From: Pseudomonas gingeri
GTDB taxonomy: Bacteria > Pseudomonadota > Gammaproteobacteria > Pseudomonadales > Pseudomonadaceae
Reading direction: 5' to 3'
NCBI RefSeq assembly: GCF_013386115.1
Contig: NZ_JACAOR010000011.1
Location: 62,001 to 126,000 of the forward strand
DNA length: 64,000 nucleotides
Of this stretch, positions 20,388 through 30,052 are shown one piece after another (the stretch's first letter is position 1; every line of letters begins with the position of its first letter). The notes beneath the pieces are model-generated. The model was not told where the DNA came from, made no database searches, and was given only the letters and a program-made list of their open reading frames with translations. The position numbers and the translations under genes were made by a program.

Positions 20388-20720
20388 ATGCGTACAGGCT
20401 TTTTCCCCTCCCTGTTGTTAACCGTTCTGCTCGGCGCCACCGCGGCGGTCAATGCGGCGCCAGCCGCCCAGACCGGCCAGCAAGCCGCACCCGCGAGTCA
20501 GGCGGAGTCCGCTCCAAAAGCCGGCAAGGTCAACCTGAACACCGCCGATGCCGAAACCATCCAGCGTGAACTGTCGGGCATCGGCGAGGCCAAGGCCCAG
20601 GCCATCGTCGCCTATCGGGAAGCGAACGGACCTTTCTCTTCGGTGGATGAGTTGCTTGAGGTCAAGGGGATCGGCAAGGCGATTCTCGACAAGAATCGCG
20701 ACCAACTGGCGATCAACTGA
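20388..20720 (+). CDS. comEA: ComEA-type helix-hairpin-helix protein
   Basis: 110 residues: a Sec signal peptide (MRTGFFPSLLLTVLLGATAAVNA), an Ala/Gln-rich linker, then one ComEA helix-hairpin-helix domain (VNLNTADAETIQRELSGIG and VKGIGKAILDKNRDQL). It should bind double-stranded DNA in the periplasm, as in DNA uptake, although in Pseudomonas its role is not settled. ATG 20388 has GGAG nine bases upstream. Its place after wbpM is conserved in Pseudomonas. Confidence 0.9.
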   Translation: MRTGFFPSLLLTVLLGATAAVNAAPAAQTGQQAAPASQAESAPKAGKVNLNTADAETIQRELSGIGEAKAQAIVAYREANGPFSSVDELLEVKGIGKAILDKNRDQLAIN

Positions 20721-20739
20721 CGGCGTCGATCCGGCGCTC

Positions 20740-20768
20740 GAGACCGGTCCGGGGATCGGTCTCTTTTT
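20740..20768 (+). terminator. comEA intrinsic terminator
   Basis: Stem GAGACCG / CGGTCTC around a 10-base loop, followed by five T, 20 bases after the comEA stop. Confidence 0.85.
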
Positions 20769-20805
20769 CGTCAGGGGCTCTGGTTGTCGCAGCCCCTGGC
20801 GAGCC

Positions 20806-21366
20806 TTACTCCACCTGATCCTTCAAATGCGCCCTGGTCACATCCAGGATCTTCTGCGCCAGTTCGGCGTCTTCCGCACTGCGCGAGAGCACCAGCGCCC
20901 CGACCAGCGTCGCCAGCATCACGATACTCTGGTCCTGTGCATCCGGTCCGCCACCCAGCGCCTCCTCGACCTGCTTGAGCCGGGACTCGATCACCGTGTC
21001 GGTGGTCGGGCTCGGTGCGCCACGTTGTCCCAGCTCCGAGCACATGGTCGGCAATGGGCATCCGTGTTCCGGCGTGGTCAGGTGCCACTCGGACAGGTAG
21101 CTGTCGATGAACGCCTGTACCGGCTTGTCCTGGCTGAACAGCGTGTCGCAATGCACGTCCAGTTCCGCCGCGGCTTCCTGCAGGGCTTTCTCGACCAGTT
21201 CGTCCTTGGATTTGAAGTGCGCGTAGAAGCCGCCGTGGGTCAGGCCCAGGGCTTTCATCAAGGGCTGCAGGCCGGTCGCGCCAATACCGTCACGGCGAAA
21301 GCGGGCCGCTGCTTCCTTGATGATGCGCTCGTGGGTCTGGGCTTTATGATCGTGTGAATAGCGCAT
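20806..21366 (-). CDS. TetR/AcrR-family transcriptional repressor
   Basis: 186 residues. The N-terminal helix-turn-helix reads TGLQPLMKALGLTHGGFYAHFKSKDEL, diagnostic of TetR-type regulators. The C-terminal ligand domain is of the TetR_C type often found next to oxidoreductases (EHGCPLPTMCSELGQRG). No divergent target gene is obvious: the next leftward gene upstream is a DUF2897 protein. Ligand unknown. It converges with comEA. Confidence 0.88.
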   Translation of the reverse strand: MRYSHDHKAQTHERIIKEAAARFRRDGIGATGLQPLMKALGLTHGGFYAHFKSKDELVEKALQEAAAELDVHCDTLFSQDKPVQAFIDSYLSEWHLTTPEHGCPLPTMCSELGQRGAPSPTTDTVIESRLKQVEEALGGGPDAQDQSIVMLATLVGALVLSRSAEDAELAQKILDVTRAHLKDQVE

Positions 21367-21469
21367 GGCTCAACCTCCAAATCTCCGGCCAATGATAACT
21401 GTGAGTTGTCGGCAGAGGGTTGGATTTTTTGAAGGTTGGTTCAAATCCGTTCAAATGCAGGAGGGGGTG

Positions 21470-21637
21470 TCAGCGGTCCTGCGCGTCCTTGGCATCCATC
21501 TCGGCGTTGCGCTCCTGGACGCGCTTGCGCTGTTCGTCGGTGAGCTCCACTTTGGTGGCGGTGTCGCGCAACATCATCAGGCCGCCGACGATGGAGCCGA
21601 TGGCAACCACGATGATCAACCAGGCATACCAGGGCAT
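21470..21637 (-). CDS. DUF2897-family small membrane protein
   Basis: 55 residues: MPWYAWLIIVVAIGSIVGGL is a single N-terminal membrane helix. A charged tail (VELTDEQRKRVQERNAEMDAKD) probably faces the cytoplasm. ATG 21637 follows an AAGGAGAATCCC ribosome site, which decides the start against a longer open frame. Function unknown. Confidence 0.8.
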   Translation of the reverse strand: MPWYAWLIIVVAIGSIVGGLMMLRDTATKVELTDEQRKRVQERNAEMDAKDAQDR

Positions 21638-21758
21638 GGGATTCTCCTTGATGGACCGATCCCGCGCGAGAAGTTCGTGCGGGATGCCGGCCCTTACCAC
21701 TTTGAGTCACGGGATTTCTCAGTGGTTCAATTGTAAGCCCGTTCTGCTCCGATAGCTC

Positions 21759-23123
21759 TTACTGCCCGGTCAGCATCGCATCCGCCGGGGCGTCGGCGCG
21801 CAACTGCGCGGTCAGCAGGAAGTACAGGAAGCCGGCGGCCATGAAGCCGACGAAGATCAGGCCGATCAGCGCGTTGAACCAGGCCATGGCGACCAGGCAG
21901 ACCACGGCCAGGAACAGCGCGATGGCCGGGACGAGCGGATAGCCCGGCGCGCGGAAGGTGCGCTCCAGGTCCGGCTCGGTTTTGCGCAGTTTGAACAGGC
22001 TGAGCATGCTCATGATGTACATGACGATCGCGCCGAATACCGCCATGGTGATCATGGCCGCGGTGAGGGTCATGCCGCTGAGGTTGATCAGGCCGTCGCT
22101 GTAGATGGCGGCGATGCCGATCAGGCCGCCGACGATAATGGCGCGATGCGGGGTCTGGAAGCGCGAGAGCTTGGCCAGGGACGCGGGCAGGTAGCCGGCG
22201 CGGGCCAGGGCGAAGAACTGGCGCGAATAACCGAGGATGATCCCGTGGAAACTCGCCACCAGGCCGAACAGGCCGATCCACACCAGCATGTGCAGCCAGC
22301 CGGAGCTGTCGCCGACCACGGCTTTCATCGCCTGTGGCAGGGGATCGTTGATGTTCGACAAGGTACGCCAGTCACCGACGCCACCGGCGAAGAACATCAC
22401 GCCCATCGCCAGCAGCACCAGGGTCAGGATGCCGCTGATATAGGCCTTGGGAATGGTGCGTTTCGGATCCTTGGCTTCTTCGGCGGCCATGGCGGCGCCT
22501 TCGATCGCGAGGAAAAACCAGATGGCAAACGGAATGGCTGCGAACATCCCGGCAATCGCCGGCGCGCCGAAGCTGTCGGCTCCGGCCCAGCCGTTCAGGG
22601 CGAAATGGCTGAAGCTGAAGGCCGGTGCGACCACGCCCATGAATACCAGCAACTCGGCCACCGCCAGGACGCAGACCACCAGTTCGAAGGTGGCGGCCAG
22701 TTTCACCCCGAGGATGTTCAGGCCCATGAACACAATGTAGGCGCCCACGGCGGCATGCTTGGGATCAAGCGCGGGGAACTGCACATTCAGGTAGGCACCG
22801 ATGGCCAGGGCAATGGCCGGTGGCGCGAAGACAAACTCGATCAGTGTCGCCAGGCCGGCGATCAGCCCGCCTTTCTCGCCAAAGGCCCGGCGGCTGTAGG
22901 CAAAGGGGCCGCCCGCGTGGGGAATGGCGGTGGTCAGTTCGGTAAAGCTGAAGATGAAGCAGGTGTACATCGCCGCGACCATCAACGATGTCACCAGGAA
23001 TCCGAGCGTACCGGCGACGCCCCAGCCGTAGCTCCAGCCGAAATACTCGCCGGAAATCACCAGGCCGACGGCGATGCCCCACAGATGCAACGTGCCCAGC
23101 GTGGGCTTGAGTCGAGTGTTCAT
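21759..23123 (-). CDS. APC-superfamily amino acid permease, ethanolamine permease type
   Basis: 454 residues, about 12 membrane segments. The opening (TLHLWGIAVGLVISGEYFGWSYGW) and IPHAGGPFAYSRRAFG match the EutP/EAT subfamily of ethanolamine importers. EGAAMAAEEAKDPKRTIPKAY is the conserved loop after TM6. There are no eutBC genes nearby, so the substrate is inferred only from similarity. The ATG at 23123 has GGGAGAAAC upstream; the frame extends further without resemblance. Confidence 0.85.
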   Translation of the reverse strand: MNTRLKPTLGTLHLWGIAVGLVISGEYFGWSYGWGVAGTLGFLVTSLMVAAMYTCFIFSFTELTTAIPHAGGPFAYSRRAFGEKGGLIAGLATLIEFVFAPPAIALAIGAYLNVQFPALDPKHAAVGAYIVFMGLNILGVKLAATFELVVCVLAVAELLVFMGVVAPAFSFSHFALNGWAGADSFGAPAIAGMFAAIPFAIWFFLAIEGAAMAAEEAKDPKRTIPKAYISGILTLVLLAMGVMFFAGGVGDWRTLSNINDPLPQAMKAVVGDSSGWLHMLVWIGLFGLVASFHGIILGYSRQFFALARAGYLPASLAKLSRFQTPHRAIIVGGLIGIAAIYSDGLINLSGMTLTAAMITMAVFGAIVMYIMSMLSLFKLRKTEPDLERTFRAPGYPLVPAIALFLAVVCLVAMAWFNALIGLIFVGFMAAGFLYFLLTAQLRADAPADAMLTGQ

Positions 23124-23385
23124 ATGTTTCTCCCTGAACCGTTTGGATACCGCTCGGAACAGGCGGGTGCAGCGGACGTGCCAGCGCCGGGGAATGCGTC
23201 GCAAAGGGTGAAAAAGCTGTCGTATCGAGGATATTTCGCCGATGTTGCCCGGGATTTCGACTTTAATTGGTGCGAGTGGGGACCTTTATGGCGCGCCGTG
23301 GGCACATTTGCCGATCACCGGGTCCCGATCAGCCCCGGCTTGCGCTACAATCCGCGCCGATTTCGACTTGCCTGAGAGCCCATCC

Positions 23386-24084
23386 ATGTCCGCCTGCCAG
23401 ACTCCTATCATCGTCGCCCTGGATTACCCCACCCGTGACGCCGCCCTGAAGCTGGCCGATCAACTGGACCCGAAACTGTGCCGGGTCAAAGTCGGCAAGG
23501 AACTGTTCACCAGCTGCGCCTCGGAAATTGTCGGGACCCTGCGCGACAAGGGCTTCGAAGTGTTCCTGGATCTCAAGTTCCACGACATTCCCAACACCAC
23601 CGCGATGGCGGTCAAGGCAGCCGCGGAAATGGGGGTCTGGATGGTCAATGTCCATTGCTCCGGTGGCCTGCGCATGATGGCGGCCTGTCGTGAAGTGCTC
23701 GACCAGCGCAGCGGTCCGAAGCCGTTGTTGATCGGCGTGACCGTGCTGACCAGCATGGAGCGTGAAGACCTGGCGGGTATCGGCCTGGATGTCGAGCCGC
23801 AGGTGCAGGTGCTGCGTCTGGCGGCCCTGGCCGAGAAGGCCGGGCTCGATGGCCTGGTGTGTTCGGCGCTGGAAGCCACGGCGCTGAAGAGTGCCCATCC
23901 GGGCCTGCAACTGGTGACCCCGGGGATTCGTCCGGCGGGCAGCGCCCAGGACGACCAACGACGGATCCTGACGCCACGCCAGGCACTGCAGGCCGGTTCC
24001 GACTACCTGGTGATCGGTCGCCCGATCAGCCAGGCGGCAGACCCGGCCCAGGCCCTGGCGGCGGTCGTGGCCGAGCTGGCCTGA
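23386..24084 (+). CDS. pyrF: Orotidine 5'-phosphate decarboxylase
   Basis: A 232-residue TIM-barrel enzyme making UMP. Substrate-binding IIVALDYPTRDAAL is at the N-terminus. The catalytic DLKFHDIPNTT carries the Lys-Asp pair. VTPGIRPAGSAQDDQRRILTP is the phosphate-binding loop. Start at ATG 23386 gives MSACQTPI; upstream extension to 23242 looks non-coding. It diverges from the permease across ~260 bases. Confidence 0.97.
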   Translation: MSACQTPIIVALDYPTRDAALKLADQLDPKLCRVKVGKELFTSCASEIVGTLRDKGFEVFLDLKFHDIPNTTAMAVKAAAEMGVWMVNVHCSGGLRMMAACREVLDQRSGPKPLLIGVTVLTSMEREDLAGIGLDVEPQVQVLRLAALAEKAGLDGLVCSALEATALKSAHPGLQLVTPGIRPAGSAQDDQRRILTPRQALQAGSDYLVIGRPISQAADPAQALAAVVAELA

Positions 24085-24116
24085 TCCGGCCTGCCGGTGG
24101 GGGAGTGGTGCTTGTG

Positions 24117-24143
24117 CGGGAGCGGGCAAGCCCGCTCCTGCCG
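24117..24143. repeat. Single REP element (GAGCGGGCAAGCCCGCTC type)
   Basis: A perfect palindrome GGGAGCGGGCAAGCCCGCTCC between convergent pyrF and the oxidoreductase gene. It belongs to the second REP variant in the window (also near 44.2 and 48.2 kb) and may act as a bidirectional terminator. Confidence 0.8.
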
Positions 24144-24162
24144 GTCGTTGTGAGCAGTCCTT

Positions 24163-25167
24163 TCAGACCTTCAGCACCAGCTTGCCGAAATTCTCGCCAC
24201 TGAACAGCTTGCCCAGGGTTTCGGGGAAAGTCTGCAGGCCCTCGACGATATCCTCCTTGCTCTTGAGCTGCCCCTTGGCCATCCAGCCGGCCATTTCCTG
24301 CCCGGCGGCGGCGAAGCGCGCGGCGTAGTCCATGACCACGAAACCTTCCATGCGTGCGCGATTGACCAGCAGCGCCAGGTAGTTGGCCGGACCCTTGACG
24401 GCTTCCTTGTTGTTGTACTGGCTGATGGCCCCGCAGATCACCACGCGAGCCTTGAGGTTCAGGCGGGTCAGCACGGCGTCGAGGATATCGCCGCCGACAT
24501 TGTCGAAATACACGTCGACACCCTTCGGACACTCGCGTTTCAGACCGGCCTGAACGTCTTCGTTCTTGTAGTCGATGGTGCCGTCGAAGCCCAGTTCGTC
24601 GACCAGGAACCGGCACTTCTGCGCGCCGCCGGCAATCCCCACCACACGGCAGCCCTTGAGCTTGGCGATCTGCCCGGCAATGCTGCCCACGGCTCCGGCG
24701 GCGCCGGAGATCACCACGGTTTCACCGGCTTTCGGCGCACCGACATCGAGCAGGGCGAAGTAGGCGGTCATCCCGGTCATGCCCAGCGCCGACAGGTAGA
24801 CCGGCAGCGGCGCCAGCTTCGGATCGACCTTGTAGAAGCCCCGTGGCTCACCGAGGAAATAATCCTGCACGCCCAGCGCCCCGTTGACGTAGTCGCCGAC
24901 GGCAAACCCCGGGTTGTTGGAGGCAATCACCTTGCCGACTCCCAGCGCACGCATGACCTCACCCAGGCCCACCGGCGGGATATAGGACTTGCCTTCGTTC
25001 ATCCAGCCGCGCATCGCGGGGTCCAGGGACAGGTACTCGTTGCGGACCAGGATCTGGTTCGCCCCCGGCTCGCCCACCGGGACTTCCTGATAGGTGAAGG
25101 TGTCACGGTTCGCAGCCCCGACCGGGCGTTTGGCCAGGAGGAATTGGCGATTGTTCTGGGTGGTCAT
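24163..25167 (-). CDS. NADP-dependent medium-chain oxidoreductase (CurA/leukotriene B4 12-hydroxydehydrogenase type)
   Basis: A 334-residue zinc-free MDR enzyme that reduces activated C=C bonds. Marks are RNEYLSLDPAMRGWM, VISGAAGAVGSIAGQIAKLKG (NADPH-binding), IDYKNEDV and FDNVGGDILDAVL. ATG 25167 gives MTTQNNRQFLLAKRPVG, the usual N-terminus; a GTG three codons upstream is possible. Physiological substrate unknown. Confidence 0.9.
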   Translation of the reverse strand: MTTQNNRQFLLAKRPVGAANRDTFTYQEVPVGEPGANQILVRNEYLSLDPAMRGWMNEGKSYIPPVGLGEVMRALGVGKVIASNNPGFAVGDYVNGALGVQDYFLGEPRGFYKVDPKLAPLPVYLSALGMTGMTAYFALLDVGAPKAGETVVISGAAGAVGSIAGQIAKLKGCRVVGIAGGAQKCRFLVDELGFDGTIDYKNEDVQAGLKRECPKGVDVYFDNVGGDILDAVLTRLNLKARVVICGAISQYNNKEAVKGPANYLALLVNRARMEGFVVMDYAARFAAAGQEMAGWMAKGQLKSKEDIVEGLQTFPETLGKLFSGENFGKLVLKV

Positions 25168-25416
25168 GGCAGGCACTCGAAGCGATCAATGAAGCCTTGT
25201 AGATAGACCCTGATCGGCATCACGGCAAGTTTTGCCCGTCGGGCGAATAGGCTGCGATCCACTGCAATGATGGTGGTCATCGCGCTGTTATCACCACAAC
25301 TTATCACTGCGGTGCATAAGGCGATAACCGGCCTTCTGATAGTGCTGCCCCGCGGGGCCGGCCACTGGCTAGACTCGGTTCACGCGACCTTTCACCCACT
25401 CAGCGAGGACAGAACC

Positions 25417-26178
25417 ATGAGCATGACGTTTTCCGGCCAGGTGGCCCTGGTGACCGGCGCTGCCGCCGGGATTGGCCGGGCAACCGCCCAGGCTTTTGCC
25501 GCCGAAGGCCTGAAGGTGGTGGTGGCCGACCTGGATGTGGCGGGGGGCGAGGGCACCGTCGAACTGATCCGTGCCGACGGTGGCGAGGCGATCTTCGTCC
25601 GCTGCAATGTCACCCAGGAAGCCGACGTGCAGAAACTCATGGAGCAGGCCGTCGCTGCCTACGGTCGGGTCGACTACGCCTTCAACAATGCCGGGATCGA
25701 GATCGAGAAGGGCAAGTTGGCCGATGGCACCCTGGATGAGTTCGACGCGATCATGGGCGTCAATGTCAAAGGCGTCTGGCTGTGCATGAAGTACCAGTTG
25801 CCGTTGATGCTCGCCCAGGGCGGCGGCGCGATCGTCAACACGGCGTCGGTCGCCGGCCTCGGGGCCGCGCCGAAGATGAGCATCTATGCGGCTTCCAAGC
25901 ACGCGGTGATCGGCCTGACCAAATCGGCGGCGATCGAATACGCGAAGAAGAAAATTCGCGTCAACGCCGTATGCCCGGCGGTGATCGACACCGACATGTT
26001 CCGGCGCGCCTATGAGGCCGATCCGAAGAAGGGCGAATTCGCCGCGGCGATGCACCCGGTCGGCCGTATCGGCAAGGTCGAGGAGATTGCCAGCGCGGTG
26101 CTCTACCTGTGCAGCGACGGCGCGGCGTTCACCACCGGTCACGCCCTGGCAGTGGATGGCGGAGCCACGGCCATTTGA
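25417..26178 (+). CDS. SDR-family oxidoreductase (glucose/3-oxoacyl dehydrogenase-like)
   Basis: 253 residues with classical SDR motifs: TGAAAGIGRATA (cofactor loop), DLDVAGGEG (acidic end of beta-2, favouring NAD), NNAGIE, and catalytic S...Y-x3-K in NTASVAGLGAAPKMSIYAASKHAV. Ends in TGHALAVDGGATAI. ATG 25417 is preceded by GCGAGGACAG. Divergent from the CurA-type gene with about 250 bases between. Substrate unknown. Confidence 0.9.
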   Translation: MSMTFSGQVALVTGAAAGIGRATAQAFAAEGLKVVVADLDVAGGEGTVELIRADGGEAIFVRCNVTQEADVQKLMEQAVAAYGRVDYAFNNAGIEIEKGKLADGTLDEFDAIMGVNVKGVWLCMKYQLPLMLAQGGGAIVNTASVAGLGAAPKMSIYAASKHAVIGLTKSAAIEYAKKKIRVNAVCPAVIDTDMFRRAYEADPKKGEFAAAMHPVGRIGKVEEIASAVLYLCSDGAAFTTGHALAVDGGATAI

Positions 26179-26221
26179 TCTGTCGTGCTGTTCGCCGCTG
26201 CCTGTAGCCCCCCGGTAAAGG

Positions 26222-26245
26222 AACCCGCCCAGTGCGGGTTTTTTT
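26222..26245 (+). terminator. Intrinsic terminator after the SDR gene
   Basis: Stem AACCCGC / GCGGGTT with a CCAGT loop, followed by five more T. Confidence 0.92.
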
Positions 26246-26428
26246 ATGTCCGCCAGTGTGGCGCGTCCCGTCGGTATATTCTCTCGCGGCTGTCGGTCAG
26301 GCGCTGCAGGCCGCGGTATACGGGGCTTGCAGGGGAGTACCGGGAAGCTTTTTGTGCAAGCTGAGGTGCCGGGCTTTTGTGTTTAACTGTTTAACGAGAA
26401 ATAACCGTGCTTTGGAGCGTCACACACA

Positions 26429-27853
26429 ATGGATCTGGAAATTGATCGGCAGGCACTGGTGCCCGTCGTGCAGCAAATCGTCAGTGCGATCGTCGAATGG
26501 ACCCGCCTGACCCGGGCCTGTCCGGGGACGCGCCTGCCGTCGGTGCGACAGTTGGCCAAGGAAAACTCTCTCAGTCAGGCCAATGTGACCGAGGCTTATG
26601 AGCGCCTGGTCATGCAGGGGGTATTGGCGTCACGCAATGGCTCGGTGTTCATTGTCGCCGACAGCGGCACGGCGTCCTCCCCCGGTACCGAGCCGGAGTG
26701 GTACGAGGGGTTGGAAACCCAGTGGGGAGCGTTCAGCGAGCATCCATTGGGGGAGTTGAAACTGGGCTGTGGCTGGATTCCCCAGGGCTGGCGGGAAAGT
26801 GACGATATCGGTTATGCGGTGCGTGAAGTCAGCCGGACCCAGATGCAGGGCCTGTTCCACTACAGCACCCCCTTGGGCTTGCCCGCCTTGCGCCAGCAAT
26901 TGCACAAGCGCCTGACCCAGAAAGGCATTCAGTCCGGCGACGGCGAAGTCCTGACGACCCTGGGCATCACCCAGGGCCTCGACCTGCTGGTGCGCACGCT
27001 GCTCAAGCCGGGGGATTGCGTGCTGGTCGAGACTCCGGGTTATGGCAATCTCTACAAGCTCCTGGCCTTGCAGGGCATCGAATTGCTGGAAGTCCCCAGG
27101 ACGCGCACGGGCCCTGACATCGAGGTGTTGCGCGGACACCTGCGCAGGCACCGGCCGAAGTGCCTGTTCATCAACAGCCTCTACCATAATCCGACGGGCA
27201 GCAGCCTGACCCTCCCGGTCGCCACGCAGTTGTTGCAACTGGCGCAGTCGGAGGATTTCCTGATTGTCGAGGACGGCGCCTTCAGCGATCTGCAGGGCGG
27301 CCCCGGAGTGCAACTGGCGGCACTGGACTCGCAGCAGCGGGTCATCTACCTGGGTGGTTTCTCCAAGACCCTGAGCAGTTCCCTGAAGGTCGGCTTTATC
27401 CGCGCTCACGCCGGGCTGATCCAGCGCCTGGCCGAGGTGAAGATGATTACCAGCCTGGGGGCTTCGCGCTTTGCCGAATGCGTGGTTGCCACGCTGCTGG
27501 CCAACGGCGCCTATCGCAAGCTGGTACAGCGCCTGCGCCAGCGGCTGGGGGCGGAGATGACCACGACCCTGGACCTGCTCGAAGAGACGGGCTGGGAAGT
27601 TTTCAGCGAGCCGTCCGGCGGCATGTTCGTCTGGGCGCGCAGCCGACGTTACAGTCCTACCCAGGTCCAGGCCGGTGCCCATAAACTCGGGGTATTGCTT
27701 GCACAGGATGTGGTCTTTACCCCGAGGGCAACTTCCGCGGGCTGGCTGCGGATCAACGTGGCCTATGCGGCGGATCAGCGGGCGCAGAAATTCTTCCGTT
27801 TGCTGGGCGATACCGAATCGACCTCGACCATTCTGAAAACGACGCGGGTGTAG
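26429..27853 (+). CDS. MocR-type regulator (GntR winged helix fused to PLP aminotransferase fold)
   Basis: 474 residues. The N-terminal ~75 residues are a GntR-type winged helix (CPGTRLPSVRQLAKENSLSQANVTEAYERLV). The rest is a fold-type I aminotransferase domain with the PLP lysine K313 in GGFSKTLSSSLKVGF and the NPTG loop (YHNPTGSSL). Such proteins sense PLP or an amino-compound and control a nearby gene. The upstream 180 bases are the likely operator; the chemoreceptor downstream runs in the same direction. Confidence 0.92.
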   Translation: MDLEIDRQALVPVVQQIVSAIVEWTRLTRACPGTRLPSVRQLAKENSLSQANVTEAYERLVMQGVLASRNGSVFIVADSGTASSPGTEPEWYEGLETQWGAFSEHPLGELKLGCGWIPQGWRESDDIGYAVREVSRTQMQGLFHYSTPLGLPALRQQLHKRLTQKGIQSGDGEVLTTLGITQGLDLLVRTLLKPGDCVLVETPGYGNLYKLLALQGIELLEVPRTRTGPDIEVLRGHLRRHRPKCLFINSLYHNPTGSSLTLPVATQLLQLAQSEDFLIVEDGAFSDLQGGPGVQLAALDSQQRVIYLGGFSKTLSSSLKVGFIRAHAGLIQRLAEVKMITSLGASRFAECVVATLLANGAYRKLVQRLRQRLGAEMTTTLDLLEETGWEVFSEPSGGMFVWARSRRYSPTQVQAGAHKLGVLLAQDVVFTPRATSAGWLRINVAYAADQRAQKFFRLLGDTESTSTILKTTRV

Positions 27854-27967
27854 CTTTTGGCCATTATTCCGGCGCCAAAGGCTTGTGCTTCACCGGTCGT
27901 GGTTGCGAATCTGCACGAATCTTGAATGGCTTGTGCGCCTTCAGCATTCGAACGGGGATTAAGCACC

Positions 27968-29935
27968 ATGATTTCTGCCGTGCAAGGACGTTTTGCCAAC
28001 CTGGGTATGGCGAAGAAGATGGGCATCGGTTTTGCCCTGGTATTGCTGCTGACCGGATTGGTGGCGGCAATCGGCGTCTGGTCCTTGCAGACCATCAGTC
28101 TGCGTTTCGAAGGGCTGAAGCAGATGTCCTCGCTCAACAGCAGCCTGCTCAAGGTGCGCCTGCTGGAGCAGGACTATGCCCTGCATTCGGACGCCAAGAC
28201 GGTCGATGCGCTGCATGAGGGCGTGGATGCCCTGGCGGCGCAGGCAGAGGCACTCAAGGCGCAATCACCGGCCAACGTGCCGGTGATGACCGATGTCGAG
28301 CAGGCCCTGGTGGCCTATCGCAAGGCGTTCGACGAATTTGTCGAGCTGACCCAGGCCAAGGACCTGGCGCTGGAGATGGCCAGTTGGTCGGTCTCCAGTG
28401 TGGCCAACAACCTCGATGTCCTGCAGGCCGGCCTGGCCGATGATGGCGCCTATGGACTCAAGCAGTCCGAGGGCAAGGAAGGCAGCGAGTTCATCGAGCA
28501 GGCCGGCCAGGTCAGCCACGTCTCGCAGTTGATGCTGCAGGCGATGAACGAGGCGCGGGTGCGTCTCGATCAAAGCCGCAAGGGCGACGAGGAAAACCAG
28601 GCCCAGGGCAAGATCGAACAGGCGGACCAGGCCCTGGCCGGCGTCGAACAGCTCAAGACCGCGGTCAAGGACCCCGGCTACCAGACGGTACTCAATGAGG
28701 TCGGCGGCCATATCGCCAGTTTCGGTGAAAAGCTCACCGAGTACACCGGCCTGCTGGAGCAGGAAAAGAAGGTCTACCAGCAACTGCACGAGCGTGCCGC
28801 GCAGGTGGTCGAGCGGGTCAACCAGGCCTACGCGGCTGAAGATCAGTCGATGCAGGCCGAACTGAAGAAGAACTCGATACTGATCATCGGTTCGTCCGCC
28901 CTGGCCTTGTTGGTCGGCCTGGTGGCGGCGCTGGTGATCACCCGCCTGATTGTCGCGCCGCTGCGCAGCGTGATCCGGGTGGCCCAGCAGATCGCCGCCG
29001 GCGACCTGACCGGCACGGTGGAGGTCCAGCGTCGTGACGAGATCGGCCAGTTGATGCAGGCGATGCAGCAGATGGGCGCCGGCCTGAGCGGCATCGTCAG
29101 TGGCTTGCAAGCCGGGATCGAGCAGTTGGCGACCTCGGCGCATTCCCTGTCGGCGGTGACCGAGCAGACCAACCTGGAAGTCAGCACGCAGAAGGAAGAA
29201 ACCGAGCAGGTGGCGACGGCGATGAACCAGATGACCGCCACGGTCCATGATGTCGCGCGCAATGCCGAAGAGGCCGCGCAGGCGGCACAGACCGCCGACG
29301 ACAAGGTCGACAGCGGCCAGCAGGTGGTGCGCCAGAGCATGCAACGTATCGAGCAACTGGCGGACTCGGCCAACTCGGCCAGCCTGAGCATCGAAAGCCT
29401 GAGTGCGGAAATCCAGAATATCGGCACCGTGCTGAGTGTGATCAAGAGCGTGGCCGAGCAGACCAACCTGCTGGCGCTCAATGCCGCGATCGAGGCGGCC
29501 CGTGCCGGTGAGCAGGGACGCGGTTTCGCGGTGGTGGCGGACGAGGTGCGGGCCCTGGCCAAGCGCACCCAGCAGTCCACGGAAGAAATCGAACGGCTGG
29601 TCAGCGCCCTGCGTTCAGCCGCGCAATCGTCGGTGCAGCAGATCCGCAGCAGCGGTGAACTGGTCAAGCTGGCGGTCAGCGATGCCCTGCAGACCGAAAG
29701 CGCCCTGGGCAGCATCGCCGCGGCGGTGTCGCTGATCCAGCAGATGAACCAGCAGATTGCCGCGGCCGCCGAGGAGCAAAGCTCGGTGGCGGAAGAGATC
29801 AATCGCAGTGTGACCAGCATCCGGGCCAGTGCCGATCAATCGGCGGTGGCGATGCAGGGCAACGCGGCCTCCAGTATCGAACTGGCGCAGTTGGGGATGG
29901 AACTGAAGGGCATGGTCGGGCATTTCCGCCTCTGA
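27968..29935 (+). CDS. Methyl-accepting chemotaxis protein with a large periplasmic sensor domain
   Basis: 655 residues: TM1 (~res 17-38), a ~265-residue all-helical periplasmic domain, TM2 (ILIIGSSALALLVGLVAAL), HAMP, and a C-terminal signalling hairpin with LALNAAIEAARAGEQGRGF. The size and helical pattern of the sensor fit the helical bimodular (HBM) class seen in organic-acid and purine chemoreceptors. The ligand cannot be told. No CheR-binding pentapeptide is seen. ATG 27968 follows GGGGATTAAGC; an upstream in-frame start at 27926 is less likely. Confidence 0.92.
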   Translation: MISAVQGRFANLGMAKKMGIGFALVLLLTGLVAAIGVWSLQTISLRFEGLKQMSSLNSSLLKVRLLEQDYALHSDAKTVDALHEGVDALAAQAEALKAQSPANVPVMTDVEQALVAYRKAFDEFVELTQAKDLALEMASWSVSSVANNLDVLQAGLADDGAYGLKQSEGKEGSEFIEQAGQVSHVSQLMLQAMNEARVRLDQSRKGDEENQAQGKIEQADQALAGVEQLKTAVKDPGYQTVLNEVGGHIASFGEKLTEYTGLLEQEKKVYQQLHERAAQVVERVNQAYAAEDQSMQAELKKNSILIIGSSALALLVGLVAALVITRLIVAPLRSVIRVAQQIAAGDLTGTVEVQRRDEIGQLMQAMQQMGAGLSGIVSGLQAGIEQLATSAHSLSAVTEQTNLEVSTQKEETEQVATAMNQMTATVHDVARNAEEAAQAAQTADDKVDSGQQVVRQSMQRIEQLADSANSASLSIESLSAEIQNIGTVLSVIKSVAEQTNLLALNAAIEAARAGEQGRGFAVVADEVRALAKRTQQSTEEIERLVSALRSAAQSSVQQIRSSGELVKLAVSDALQTESALGSIAAAVSLIQQMNQQIAAAAEEQSSVAEEINRSVTSIRASADQSAVAMQGNAASSIELAQLGMELKGMVGHFRL

Positions 29936-29951
29936 GCTGCCCGGGTTCTTT

Positions 29952-30036
29952 GTGGGAGCCGGCTTGCCGGCGATGGCGTCCATGGGCGCGCGGCGCAAGA
30001 CTCGCTGGCCTCGTCGCCAGCAAGCCGGCTCCTACA
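29952..30036. repeat. REPIN between the chemoreceptor and benE-like genes
   Basis: Inverted pair: GGGAGCCGGCTTGCCGGCGA at the left, CGCCAGCAAGCCGGCTCC at the right. It sits between convergent genes. Confidence 0.85.
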
Positions 30037-30052
30037 CGTTGAATCGATGAAT